Origin: Lachnoclostridium sp. UBA933
GTDB taxonomy: Bacteria; Bacillota; Clostridia; Lachnospirales; Lachnospiraceae
DNA length: 5,341 nt
Reading direction: 5' to 3'
Assembly: GCA_002293545.1 (NCBI GenBank)
Contig: DBDL01000055.1
Location: forward strand, 1 to 5,341
The notes below the pieces were generated by a model. The model saw only the letters and a program-made list of their open reading frames with translations. It was not told the origin of the DNA and did not search any database. Both the position numbers and the translations under genes were made by a program. Shown here in pieces: positions 1-5,341 of this stretch. Position 1 is the first letter of the stretch; every line of letters begins with the position of its first letter.

Positions 1-8
1 TTGCGGAG

Positions 9-31
9 CAAAGTTTGCAAAGCAAACTTTG
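9..31. repeat. Perfect 10-bp inverted repeat downstream of the pilin gene
   Basis: CAAAGTTTGC (9-18) and GCAAACTTTG (22-31) form a perfect stem with a 3-base loop. The stem is flanked by direct GCGGA copies at 3-7 and 32-36. In the transcript it begins about 30 nt after the pilin stop codon. There is no U-run after the stem within the window, so a classic intrinsic terminator is not supported. It could instead protect the 3' end of the pilin message or be a copy of a dispersed palindromic element. Confidence 0.7.
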
Positions 32-61
32 GCGGACGCGTTTCTCAGCCATCCGTTTTTT

Positions 62-235
62 TCATCCAATAATGCTTCCTGCGTCCTTATTTGCTGATTT
101 AAAAGCTTTCGTTACAATATCACCGATCTGTGACTTGAAAATCAAAACCAATGCAATCAATATGACAAGAATTAATATGATTTCTACGACACCGATTGCG
201 TCCTCTTCTCTCCAAAATCTTTTTAATATATTCAT
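62..235 (-). CDS. flp: Flp-type (Flp1-like) pilin subunit precursor
   Basis: This 57-residue protein is the likely major subunit of the pilus. It begins MNILKRFWREEDAIGVVEII, with a short basic and then acidic leader, followed by a hydrophobic stretch (about 19-33, IILILVILIALVLIF) that should form the membrane anchor and later the fibre core. The tail (34-57) is short, with FKSQIGDIVTKAF and a C-terminal IIG. The E18 matches the Glu at +5 of mature Flp pilins, which puts the peptidase cut after A13, where most family members have Gly. Size and layout fit the clostridial Flp1-like group. The start is set by a strong ribosome site 6 nt upstream. It lies 112 nt after tadC and is the last complete gene in the window. 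It should be the substrate of the A24 peptidase encoded first in the operon. Confidence 0.93.
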   Translation of the reverse strand: MNILKRFWREEDAIGVVEIILILVILIALVLIFKSQIGDIVTKAFKSANKDAGSIIG

Positions 236-239
236 TTTT

Positions 240-247
240 CACCTCCC
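240..247 (-). promoter_or_regulatory. Strong Shine-Dalgarno site of the pilin gene
   Basis: GGGAGGTG within GGGGGAGGTGA is an almost full match to the 16S anti-SD sequence, with GGAGG placed 6 nt before the ATG at 235. It supports the reality of the short pilin gene and suggests high translation. Confidence 0.85.
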
Positions 248-269
248 CCTGTCATCCTTGTTGGTAGTT

Positions 270-298
270 TTCATATTTCATTTGACACTATCTGTCAT
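270..298 (-). promoter_or_regulatory. Possible separate promoter for the pilin gene
   Basis: On the minus strand ATGACA (293-298, one mismatch to TTGACA) is 17 bases from TATGAA (270-275, two mismatches to TATAAT). Transcription would begin near 263, about 28 nt before the pilin start. A separate promoter would suit the large amount of pilin needed relative to the assembly proteins. The match is moderate and there is no extended -10 motif, so it may be chance. Confidence 0.35.
283..297. repeat. 15-bp dyad TGACA-N5-TGTCA in the tadC-flp gap
   Basis: A perfect inverted repeat with 5-base arms (283-287 and 293-297) and a 5-base centre overlaps the -35 box of the candidate pilin promoter. Its position would suit an operator. 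The arms are short, and a dyad of this size can arise by chance. Confidence 0.35.
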
Positions 299-347
299 CC
301 GGTTTCCCTGACGATATAGATTCATACACCCCGGATATCCTGCGGTT

Positions 348-1712
348 TTACATTGTCATAAATGCAGGTATCATTAGAATCCCCATAACCAACGCAAGCA
401 TTAGCATCATAGGCAAAAGCATTTTTGTTCCTGCCTCTTCTCCCAGTTTTTTAACCGTTTCTTTCCTTCTTTGAAAGGATTCCGCCGCATCTGCTTCCAA
501 AAGCGGAATCAATCCATACGACCCTTTCTTTATATTTTGTGTGACAATTGATGAAAACCTCATATAGGGCATGATTTTACACCGCTTTCCAAACATTTCA
601 ATTGCGCTTTTTTCTGATATGCCGTTTTTCATTTGATTACAGGCAACCCAGAGTTCTTCATACAGATAACGGAATGGTTTTCCCTTTTCCCGATGATTGA
701 TATATTCCGAAACCAGACGTTCGACTGCCTTTCGCACTGTAAGTCCCGCACTTAACAAGAGCATTACCTGATTGATAAATCCGGGATGGTCAAGAAGCAG
801 CTCCCTTTCTCTTTTTATAAGCTTCTTCTTCTGCTGTTCTCTCCATAGGAACGGGCAGAGTATGGGAATAAGACATGCTGCAAAAAACGGTGTATAATCT
901 TTTTTACCCATCGGGTCCTGGTAGAAGATTTCCGTTTGTCCTGCCTGTGCCGGAAGCTTCACAACAGAGTCCTCACTTTGCTTTTTTATTTCCTCTGTTA
1001 TCTCATCTCTTACAATATCTTTCATTTTTGCTTCCGGTGTTTGTTCATCCGGAATAAGCCGGAGATTAAACGAATAGGTTTCTTCAAAATTACGGTATGC
1101 AATCCTTGCGCTGACAGTCGTATCTACCCCGTCACCGGAAATCTTTTTCTTTTTGAGTCTGCCGTCCTTTGTGATATATGTTTCATCTGCGGACCATTCG
1201 ATTCCTATATCCGTACCTTGTACCGAACTGGGAAAAAACAATTTTTTCCCCACCCTGTCCAGTCCCTGGTTTTTGCCCGGCAGGACACGGTTTAAATAAT
1301 CCTTTATCTGCAGGCGGAGTTCCTTTTTTTCTTTTTCAGTAAATCTTTCGGGAGGAAGCCGGATTTTCATTTCTTTCTTGGTTTGAATATTTGTTCCGCC
1401 GTCCTTTCCTTTCATTGATACAATCAACGGCACTTCCGCCGCCTCCGCCGCCCTTTCCAGATAATAATTTTCTTTTAAATTCCCGGACGGTTTTGATAAA
1501 AAGCAAACAATCCCCGCTGCCGTCACAACAATCAGTGTTAAGCAAAATATTGCAATTCTTTCATAATAAAAACGGTGCAGCATTTTTGTTTTATTATCTC
1601 TGGCATATAAGCATTCCATCGTATCCAGCATTTTTTTATCTTTCTCAAAATACTTTTGCCAGCCAAAGTGACTGATTAACTTTTCAATTTGATTCGTCCA
1701 TCGTTTTAGCAT
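348..1712 (-). CDS. tadC: TadC-like platform protein with inserted extracytoplasmic Ig-like domain
   Basis: This 454-residue membrane protein occupies the tadC slot but is about 120-170 residues longer than usual TadC (roughly 280-330). Residues 1-52 are cytoplasmic and basic, and the first hydrophobic segment is at 53-72. A large insert (73-273) predicted to lie outside the membrane follows, then a hydrophobic segment at 275-290. The T2SSF-like domain runs from about 308 to 428, with GFINQVMLLLSAGLTVRKAV (311-330), and the last membrane segment is 431-451. The insert ends in a pattern typical of atrophied bacterial Ig (aBig) domains, about 144-221: a leading LDRV segment, FPSSVQG (160-166), IEWSAD (171-176), KDGRL (182-186), TTVSARIAY (198-206) and a closing strand YSFNLRLIP (213-221). 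It is followed by a charged helix (226-247). A 9-bp tandem repeat encodes AAEAAE (88-93). TadC family membership is firm; the Ig assignment is by eye. Confidence 0.9.
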   Translation of the reverse strand: MLKRWTNQIEKLISHFGWQKYFEKDKKMLDTMECLYARDNKTKMLHRFYYERIAIFCLTLIVVTAAGIVCFLSKPSGNLKENYYLERAAEAAEVPLIVSMKGKDGGTNIQTKKEMKIRLPPERFTEKEKKELRLQIKDYLNRVLPGKNQGLDRVGKKLFFPSSVQGTDIGIEWSADETYITKDGRLKKKKISGDGVDTTVSARIAYRNFEETYSFNLRLIPDEQTPEAKMKDIVRDEITEEIKKQSEDSVVKLPAQAGQTEIFYQDPMGKKDYTPFFAACLIPILCPFLWREQQKKKLIKRERELLLDHPGFINQVMLLLSAGLTVRKAVERLVSEYINHREKGKPFRYLYEELWVACNQMKNGISEKSAIEMFGKRCKIMPYMRFSSIVTQNIKKGSYGLIPLLEADAAESFQRRKETVKKLGEEAGTKMLLPMMLMLALVMGILMIPAFMTM

Positions 1713-2439
1713 ATATCCTCCTTATCCATAAAACACTTCCGACGTACACAGCCATTGCTCCCGTCATAATTAATCTTCCGATCCCCTCATAAAGCGGGTC
1801 CATGAATCCCGGTGAAAACACCCGAAGATAAATAATAATAAAAAGCGGAATCAGGCACATAATTTTTGACTCCAGCTTCTTACCGGAAATCATCGTATCA
1901 ATTTCCCTTTTTATTTCTATCTTGTCACCGATGTTCTTTGCGGTCTGTTTCATCACTGTGATTAGATTTCCGCCCGACTTTTTCGCCGTATTATAAATTC
2001 TTGCAAAATCTATAATATCCTCGCATCCGCTTCGTTCTCCCCAGTCAGAGAACAAATCATCCAAAGGAATATTCAATGCCGTTTGCTGTAGTATGTATTG
2101 GATTTCGCATATAATAAAATCTTTATCCGAATAAATCAGCATCAAGTCCTTTTTTACTTCTGAAACGGCATTTTCCATTGAATATCCGGCAGAAAGCGCA
2201 GAAATAAGTGCCTCCGTAAAATCCTTAAATGAAACTGCCAGCCGCCGGCGTCTTTTATTTATCAAAACGGTTTTATAATATTTTAAGAATCCGAAAGTAA
2301 ACGGAATACTAAGCATAAGGCATAGGAGAGGGAAATCATAAAATAGCATAAGAAGCAGCCACATTGAAAAAAAACCTGTTATTCCGTAACGTATATATTC
2401 GGTTTTTGAATAAACATATCGCTCATAATTGATTTTCAT
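1684..2439 (-). CDS. tadB: TadB, type II secretion F-domain platform protein
   Basis: This 251-residue inner-membrane protein forms, with TadC, the platform on which TadA acts to add pilin subunits. Numbered from the chosen ATG, two hydrophobic segments lie at about 19-35 and 37-52, followed by a basic patch NKRRRR (61-66). The cytoplasmic T2SSF domain spans about 68-190, with the family-like helix SFKDFTEALISALSAGYS (70-87) and the conserved-looking KKSGGNLITVM (153-163). Two further hydrophobic segments lie at about 193-207 and 222-239. The layout and length match TadB/CpaG. The reading frame extends upstream to an ATG at 2466, but the ribosome site supports 2439. The start overlaps tadA by 17 nt and the end overlaps tadC by 29 nt, so the three are probably translated in concert. 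Confidence 0.93.
   Translation of the reverse strand: MKINYERYVYSKTEYIRYGITGFFSMWLLLMLFYDFPLLCLMLSIPFTFGFLKYYKTVLINKRRRRLAVSFKDFTEALISALSAGYSMENAVSEVKKDLMLIYSDKDFIICEIQYILQQTALNIPLDDLFSDWGERSGCEDIIDFARIYNTAKKSGGNLITVMKQTAKNIGDKIEIKREIDTMISGKKLESKIMCLIPLFIIIYLRVFSPGFMDPLYEGIGRLIMTGAMAVYVGSVLWIRRIYAKTMDESN
1717..1723 (-). promoter_or_regulatory. Shine-Dalgarno site of tadC inside tadB
   Basis: A complete AAGGAGG lies 4 nt before the ATG at 1712, within the coding end of tadB. The spacing is short but no other in-frame start nearby is better placed. Confidence 0.65.
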
Positions 2440-3649
2440 TGCTATTTCTCCTGAATTTTTCGTCATTTTTTAAGACATGCTTGCTTCGTATCAATTTCCC
2501 TTGAATCCGTCCGCTTGCTTCGCCGGTTTCACAAAACGAAAACAGCGGATAAAGTAATATTCTTCCCTCTGTGATATTCCCGACCTCTGATATTTCCAAG
2601 ACCCGTCGGGATTTATCACGCAGCCGTCCAAGATGAACCAGGATATCTATCGCCGAGGATATCTGCTGTCGGATTGCCATAACCGGAATATCCATTCCCA
2701 TAAGCACAAGCGTTTCTAATCGGTTTATCATATCCATGGGGCTATTGGCATGTCCTGTGGACAGACTGCCGTCATGACCTGTATTAAATGCCGTCAGCAT
2801 GTCAATTGCCGCCTGGTCCCTGACCTCACCCACGATGATTCTGTCCGGGCGCATACGCAAAGCACATCGAATCATTTCCCGTATTGTAATTTCATTTTTT
2901 CCTTCGATATTCGCTGTCCTTGCCTCCAAGCTTACTGAATTTTCAACATTCTGTATCCGCAGCTCCGCCGAATCTTCAATCGTTACAATCCGTTCATCCC
3001 CTGGTATGTAATTGGACAAAATATTGAGAAATGTTGTTTTCCCCGATCCTGTCCCTCCGGAAATAAAGATATTGTATTTTGCCCGGACTAGTTTTCGCAG
3101 TATGTCCGCCGCTTCCTCCGTTATGGTTTCCAGGGATATCAGATGTTCCATTGTCAGCGCATCTTTCGGGAACTTGCGGATTGTCAGTATCGGACCTTCC
3201 ACCGCGATAGGCGGCAGCACGATATTAACGCGGGAACCATCCTCCAAACGAACATCCAGAAGCGGCGTGGATTCATTTACAATCCGGTTTCCCTTTGAAG
3301 CAATCTGTTGGATAATGCTTTCTAATTTTTCCATAGATGAAAATTCCCGTCCTGTAAACAGTAAACGCCCTTCCTTTTCTATAAAAATCTTCTTCGGTCC
3401 GTTCACCATAATTTCGGTAATTCCTTCATCTTCTAAAAAGTCTTGTAAAACATCCATCTTCCGGATGGAATTAAAGATATCGCGTTTCATTTTCCTTTTT
3501 TCATTTAACCGGATATATTCTTCATGACTGAACTCGCAAATATAGTTTCCGATAATCTGCCGAAGCCTTTCCTCCGAAAGCTCATCTCCCGGAAGCAGAC
3601 TGTCCGTAATCTGTTCTCTCACCAACTCCCTAAGCTTCTCCGTATTCAT
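2423..3649 (-). CDS. tadA: TadA/CpaF pilus assembly ATPase
   Basis: This 408-residue cytoplasmic hexameric ATPase of the type II/IV secretion superfamily (GspE/VirB11) powers Flp pilus assembly. All key motifs are intact: Walker A GGTGSGKTT (198-206), Asp box IVTIEDSAEL (221-230), Walker B with IIVGEVRD (271-278, E275), and His box NTGHDGSLSTGHANS (289-303, H292 and H300). The N-terminal domain carries the family segment DEGITEIMVNGP (74-85) and the arginine-bearing stretch RLEDGSRVNI (134-143). Length is normal for clostridial CpaF proteins and there is no sign of truncation. The ATG lies inside the last codons of tadZ, 10 nt after a purine-rich GAGAGGGG (3660-3667). Its 3' end overlaps tadB by 17 nt with the revised tadB start. 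It should engage TadB and TadC at the membrane. Confidence 0.97.
   Translation of the reverse strand: MNTEKLRELVREQITDSLLPGDELSEERLRQIIGNYICEFSHEEYIRLNEKRKMKRDIFNSIRKMDVLQDFLEDEGITEIMVNGPKKIFIEKEGRLLFTGREFSSMEKLESIIQQIASKGNRIVNESTPLLDVRLEDGSRVNIVLPPIAVEGPILTIRKFPKDALTMEHLISLETITEEAADILRKLVRAKYNIFISGGTGSGKTTFLNILSNYIPGDERIVTIEDSAELRIQNVENSVSLEARTANIEGKNEITIREMIRCALRMRPDRIIVGEVRDQAAIDMLTAFNTGHDGSLSTGHANSPMDMINRLETLVLMGMDIPVMAIRQQISSAIDILVHLGRLRDKSRRVLEISEVGNITEGRILLYPLFSFCETGEASGRIQGKLIRSKHVLKNDEKFRRNSNENQL
2448..2452 (-). promoter_or_regulatory. Shine-Dalgarno site that decides the tadB start
   Basis: AGGAG lies 8 nt before the ATG at 2439. No comparable purine-rich site precedes the upstream in-frame ATG at 2466, which follows an A-rich run. 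This favours 2439 as the true start and trims nine residues from the longest reading frame. Confidence 0.7.
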
Positions 3650-4598
3650 ATGAAATCATCCCCTCTCCCTCCAACGCTTCCTTAGACTGCCCTCCGTTTT
3701 TATCTTCCCCCGGCAAATCATGATTTGTCCACAAACACCTTTCTTCAAGGCTATCTATCCCCTCCGTTTTTAAATAATGTTTCATCAGTTCATATCCTTC
3801 TTCTTTTGTAAAATGAATCATATGGATACGGTCGGCAGATGCAAAAAGGGGAAGTGTAAATTCATATAGTTCGCAGCATTCAATATAGCAGGTTTGATAA
3901 CCGCATTCTTGCTGCAGACGGGAAATCAAAAGCTGTAAATCATTTATTTTGATATCCAGCAAATCTTTATAATGCCGTACCGGGGGAATCATATCAACAC
4001 CGGCATAAGAACACACACATTCCTTTACTCTTTCATGAAACGATTCTTCTTCCAGTGCCAAAATCAGCTCCGATAAACCACTTGTATTTTCCGGACGGAA
4101 GGGAATCCCGCTCAAAGCAAACGGCAGCGACGAAAGATTCATATAAATACTATTTTTATTGTGCGGATTTGCATTGATTTCATGAGTCAGGAAAGACAAC
4201 CCGCCATTTCCCCTTTTGGGTGCAAAGATTATGATAACTTCTTTTGTTTCTATGGATTGGGCGGATCGAATGTCCGCAATCTGAAACTTCTTGATTATTT
4301 CCTGATAAATTGATTCTGCTTTTTGATATTTGAAGATACTGTTTGGTTTGCTATGTTTTCCTGAAGCCGTCAGAATTATTGTTTTCCCTTTGAAATCCGG
4401 CGGTTCTCTTCCCATTCCGCTGTTATCGTCAATGAAAAGACCGATAACATTTTTATTCTTTTTTATACTCTCCCACTTTTCAAAGCTTGTCAGCAATCCG
4501 AATTCAATATAAGGTTCTGACCTTCCTGTAATATACTGCAATAACCTTTTCCCGTATACAATGTCTTCCGTACATACATAAATAAGTTTTTGTTCCAA
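3630..4598 (-). CDS. tadZ: TadZ/CpaE-like protein with degenerate P-loop
   Basis: This 322-residue soluble protein sits where TadZ/CpaE is found in Tad loci. TadZ proteins join an atypical receiver domain to a ParA/MinD-like ATPase and place the pilus machine in the cell. Residues 1-108 look like a receiver fold: strand IYV at 6-8, strand and acidic turn LFIDD at 54-58, strand TIILTAS at 73-79, then IFKYQKA (88-94) where the receiver lysine is expected. Residues 120-290 resemble the ATPase half: strand VIIIF (121-125), degenerate P-loop APKRGNGGLSF (126-136), a strand IYMNLSS (151-157), then LSELILAL (175-182). The usual GKT/GKS has become G132-G133-L134, so ATP binding is doubtful. A Cys-rich patch (C232, C237, C241, C242) is of unknown meaning. 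The start is TTG and the 3' end overlaps tadA by 20 nt. The family call rests on fold pattern and context; a non-TadZ scaffold is possible. Confidence 0.72.
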   Translation of the reverse strand: MEQKLIYVCTEDIVYGKRLLQYITGRSEPYIEFGLLTSFEKWESIKKNKNVIGLFIDDNSGMGREPPDFKGKTIILTASGKHSKPNSIFKYQKAESIYQEIIKKFQIADIRSAQSIETKEVIIIFAPKRGNGGLSFLTHEINANPHNKNSIYMNLSSLPFALSGIPFRPENTSGLSELILALEEESFHERVKECVCSYAGVDMIPPVRHYKDLLDIKINDLQLLISRLQQECGYQTCYIECCELYEFTLPLFASADRIHMIHFTKEEGYELMKHYLKTEGIDSLEERCLWTNHDLPGEDKNGGQSKEALEGEGMISYEYGEA

Positions 4599-4602
4599 TC
4601 AT

Positions 4603-5112
4603 TCACCTCCTGCCGGTTTCTTTATAGATAATCATAAGCAGCACCGCGGCAAATATACAAACCGCAAAAGGAATCATTCCGCTTTCATCTTTTTCATAAG
4701 CTATGATCTTTTTCTCTGCAGCCAATCGAATAAGGTAGTTATATAAATATATAAACCTCTGTCTTGCATTTTTCATCTGAAACATTTTAACAGCAGAAAA
4801 CGCAGCTCCTACAAATAAAGATACAACAATAACCATCATTCCTGTTTTTAATGAATAAAAACTACCGACTACGGAAAATAATTTGACATCGGAAGCACCA
4901 AACACCCCGATCAAATAAAGAATAAAGCACAGAAGAAACGGTACAAGACCACCAATCAGCCAAGAGAAAAAATATCCCTTATCCCCGATTACCCGTAATA
5001 GAAAACTGAGAACCAGTCCGTTTAGAAGGATAAAATTCGGTACTTTATAATACATCAAGTCACTGATTGAGGCAGGCAGCAGTACCAAAAAAATAAGTGT
5101 ACTGTCTATCAT
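4603..5112 (-). CDS. tadV: Prepilin peptidase, A24 family (TadV/CpaA type)
   Basis: This 169-residue integral membrane aspartic protease should cleave the short leader from Flp pilin and pseudopilins at the cytoplasmic face of the membrane. The two catalytic aspartates of the A24 family are visible: D18 in a SDLxYYKVPN context (residues 17-26) and D75 in the segment GASDVKL (72-78), which matches the family's GxGDxKL motif with Ser in place of the second Gly. Hydrophobic segments lie at about 3-20, 27-42, 47-70, 90-107 and 147-163, and a conserved-looking IPFA (147-150) opens the last one. The length fits the short TadV/CpaA class, which lacks the N-terminal methyltransferase domain of PilD. 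It is the first gene of the operon, with AGGA (5121-5124) 8 nt before the ATG. The downstream tadZ-like gene begins 4 nt after its stop. Confidence 0.93.
   Translation of the reverse strand: MIDSTLIFLVLLPASISDLMYYKVPNFILLNGLVLSFLLRVIGDKGYFFSWLIGGLVPFLLCFILYLIGVFGASDVKLFSVVGSFYSLKTGMMVIVVSLFVGAAFSAVKMFQMKNARQRFIYLYNYLIRLAAEKKIIAYEKDESGMIPFAVCIFAAVLLMIIYKETGRR
4606..4610 (-). promoter_or_regulatory. Shine-Dalgarno site that fixes the TTG start of tadZ
   Basis: GGAGG, within the longer anti-SD match AGGAGGTGA, lies inside the last codons of the prepilin peptidase gene. It is 7 nt from the TTG at 4598 but only 3 nt from an out-of-frame ATG at 4602. That ATG opens a frame of only about 32 codons. 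The spacing therefore supports initiation at TTG and tight coupling to termination of the upstream gene. Confidence 0.8.
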
Positions 5113-5140
5113 TTACCTTGTCCTCTCTTATAGTGAAGTC

Positions 5141-5169
5141 ATCTTAACACAGATATTTTATGTTGTCAA
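5141..5169 (-). promoter_or_regulatory. Consensus sigma-A promoter of the tad operon
   Basis: On the minus strand a perfect -35 box TTGACA (5164-5169) is separated by exactly 17 bases from a -10 box TAAGAT (5141-5146), one base off TATAAT. The -10 box is preceded by TGT, giving an extended -10 (TGn). The bases just upstream of the -35 (about 5170-5195) are rich in A and T runs, as in an UP element. Transcription should start near 5134, leaving a leader of about 22 nt before the prepilin peptidase start. No terminator-like hairpin or dyad lies in the leader, so control, if any, would act at or upstream of the promoter. Confidence 0.88.
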
Positions 5170-5341
5170 TACGTTTTAAATATTTTTTGGGGTTTTATTT
5201 AAGCAAAATAATAACACTCGCCTAAATCAACTTATAATTTCATAGATTAAAACCTTGTTTCTCTTGGAGGTTTGAGTTATCCATATATTTCTTGTTTCAC
5301 TTCCCAACATAATACCACGCCAATTACTAAACATATATTTC
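5170..5341. other. AT-rich region upstream of the operon promoter, no supported gene
   Basis: This stretch shows no ribosome site and reading frame combination that I would call a gene on either strand. A minus-strand frame is open from the window edge to a stop at 5227-5229 (37 codons) but has no recognisable content. CATATATTTC occurs twice, at 5282-5291 and 5332-5341, exactly 50 bp apart. The part nearest the promoter may serve as an UP element. No clear terminator of an upstream gene is seen. Confidence 0.5.

Noticed and set aside
282..287. TTGACA on the plus strand
   Set aside because: There is no -10-like box at 16-18 bases, and a transcript would only run antisense into tadC.
15..311. 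98-codon plus-strand open frame over the pilin gene
   Set aside because: It lies antisense to the pilin, whose size, leader, Glu+5 and strong ribosome site make the minus-strand reading far better.
333..340. 8-bp palindrome GGATATCC just after the tadC stop
   Set aside because: It is too short to form a stable hairpin with a loop and has no U-run after it, so it is not a terminator.
936..1295. 119-codon plus-strand open frame opposite tadC
   Set aside because: It is a shadow of the extracytoplasmic insert of TadC, with no ribosome site and no family features.
1434..1451. 9-bp imperfect tandem repeat (CTCCGCCGC type)
   Set aside because: It is in frame within tadC and simply encodes AAEAAE; there is no sign of a phase-variable tract because the unit length is a multiple of three.
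3012..3527. 171-codon plus-strand open frame opposite tadA
   Set aside because: It is antisense to an intact TadA with all motifs, is Ser/Arg/Ile-rich as expected for a shadow frame, and has no recognisable domain.
5256..5273. Plus-strand GGAGG at 5266-5270 before a TTG
   Set aside because: The TTG is only about one base from GGAGG, too close for initiation, and the open frame that follows has no recognisable content.
5227..5340. Minus-strand frame open from the window edge (37 codons)
   Set aside because: It could be the end of an upstream gene, but a run of this length occurs by chance and the peptide has no recognisable features.

Overview
The window is the front part of a Tad/Flp-type (tight adherence, type IVc) pilus assembly operon from a low-GC Gram-positive, most likely a clostridial bacterium of the Lachnospiraceae type. 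The pointers are strong AGGAGGTGA-like Shine-Dalgarno sites, a consensus sigma-A promoter, the protein sequence style, and the lack (so far) of a secretin gene. All six genes lie on the minus strand, so the operon reads from right to left.

Reading order: a consensus promoter (5141-5169); a prepilin peptidase (tadV/cpaA type, 5112-4603); a TadZ/CpaE-like protein with a degenerate nucleotide-binding loop and a TTG start (4598-3630); the TadA/CpaF secretion ATPase (3649-2423); the TadB inner-membrane platform protein (2439-1684, start revised from 2466); an enlarged TadC platform protein with an extra extracytoplasmic domain (1712-348); and a short 57-residue Flp-type pilin (235-62). The first five genes are separated by 4 nt or overlap by 17-29 nt, which suggests translational coupling. 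The pilin gene stands apart behind a 112-nt gap that holds a possible promoter of its own and a small dyad. A perfect 10-bp inverted repeat lies just after the pilin gene at the window edge (9-31). It may be a transcript-end element or one copy of a dispersed repeat.

How the genes work together: the peptidase trims the pilin leader, TadA powers assembly, TadB and TadC form the membrane platform, and TadZ normally positions the machine in the cell. Pseudopilins (TadE/TadF-like) are expected beyond position 1 but are not in the window. The upstream 170 bases (5170-5341) are AT-rich and hold no gene I can support.

I do not see an entirely new system. The parts most worth a second look are the Ig-like domain inserted into TadC, the loss of the P-loop Lys/Thr in the TadZ-like protein, the Ala in place of Gly at the pilin cleavage site, and the dyad plus promoter in front of the pilin gene.
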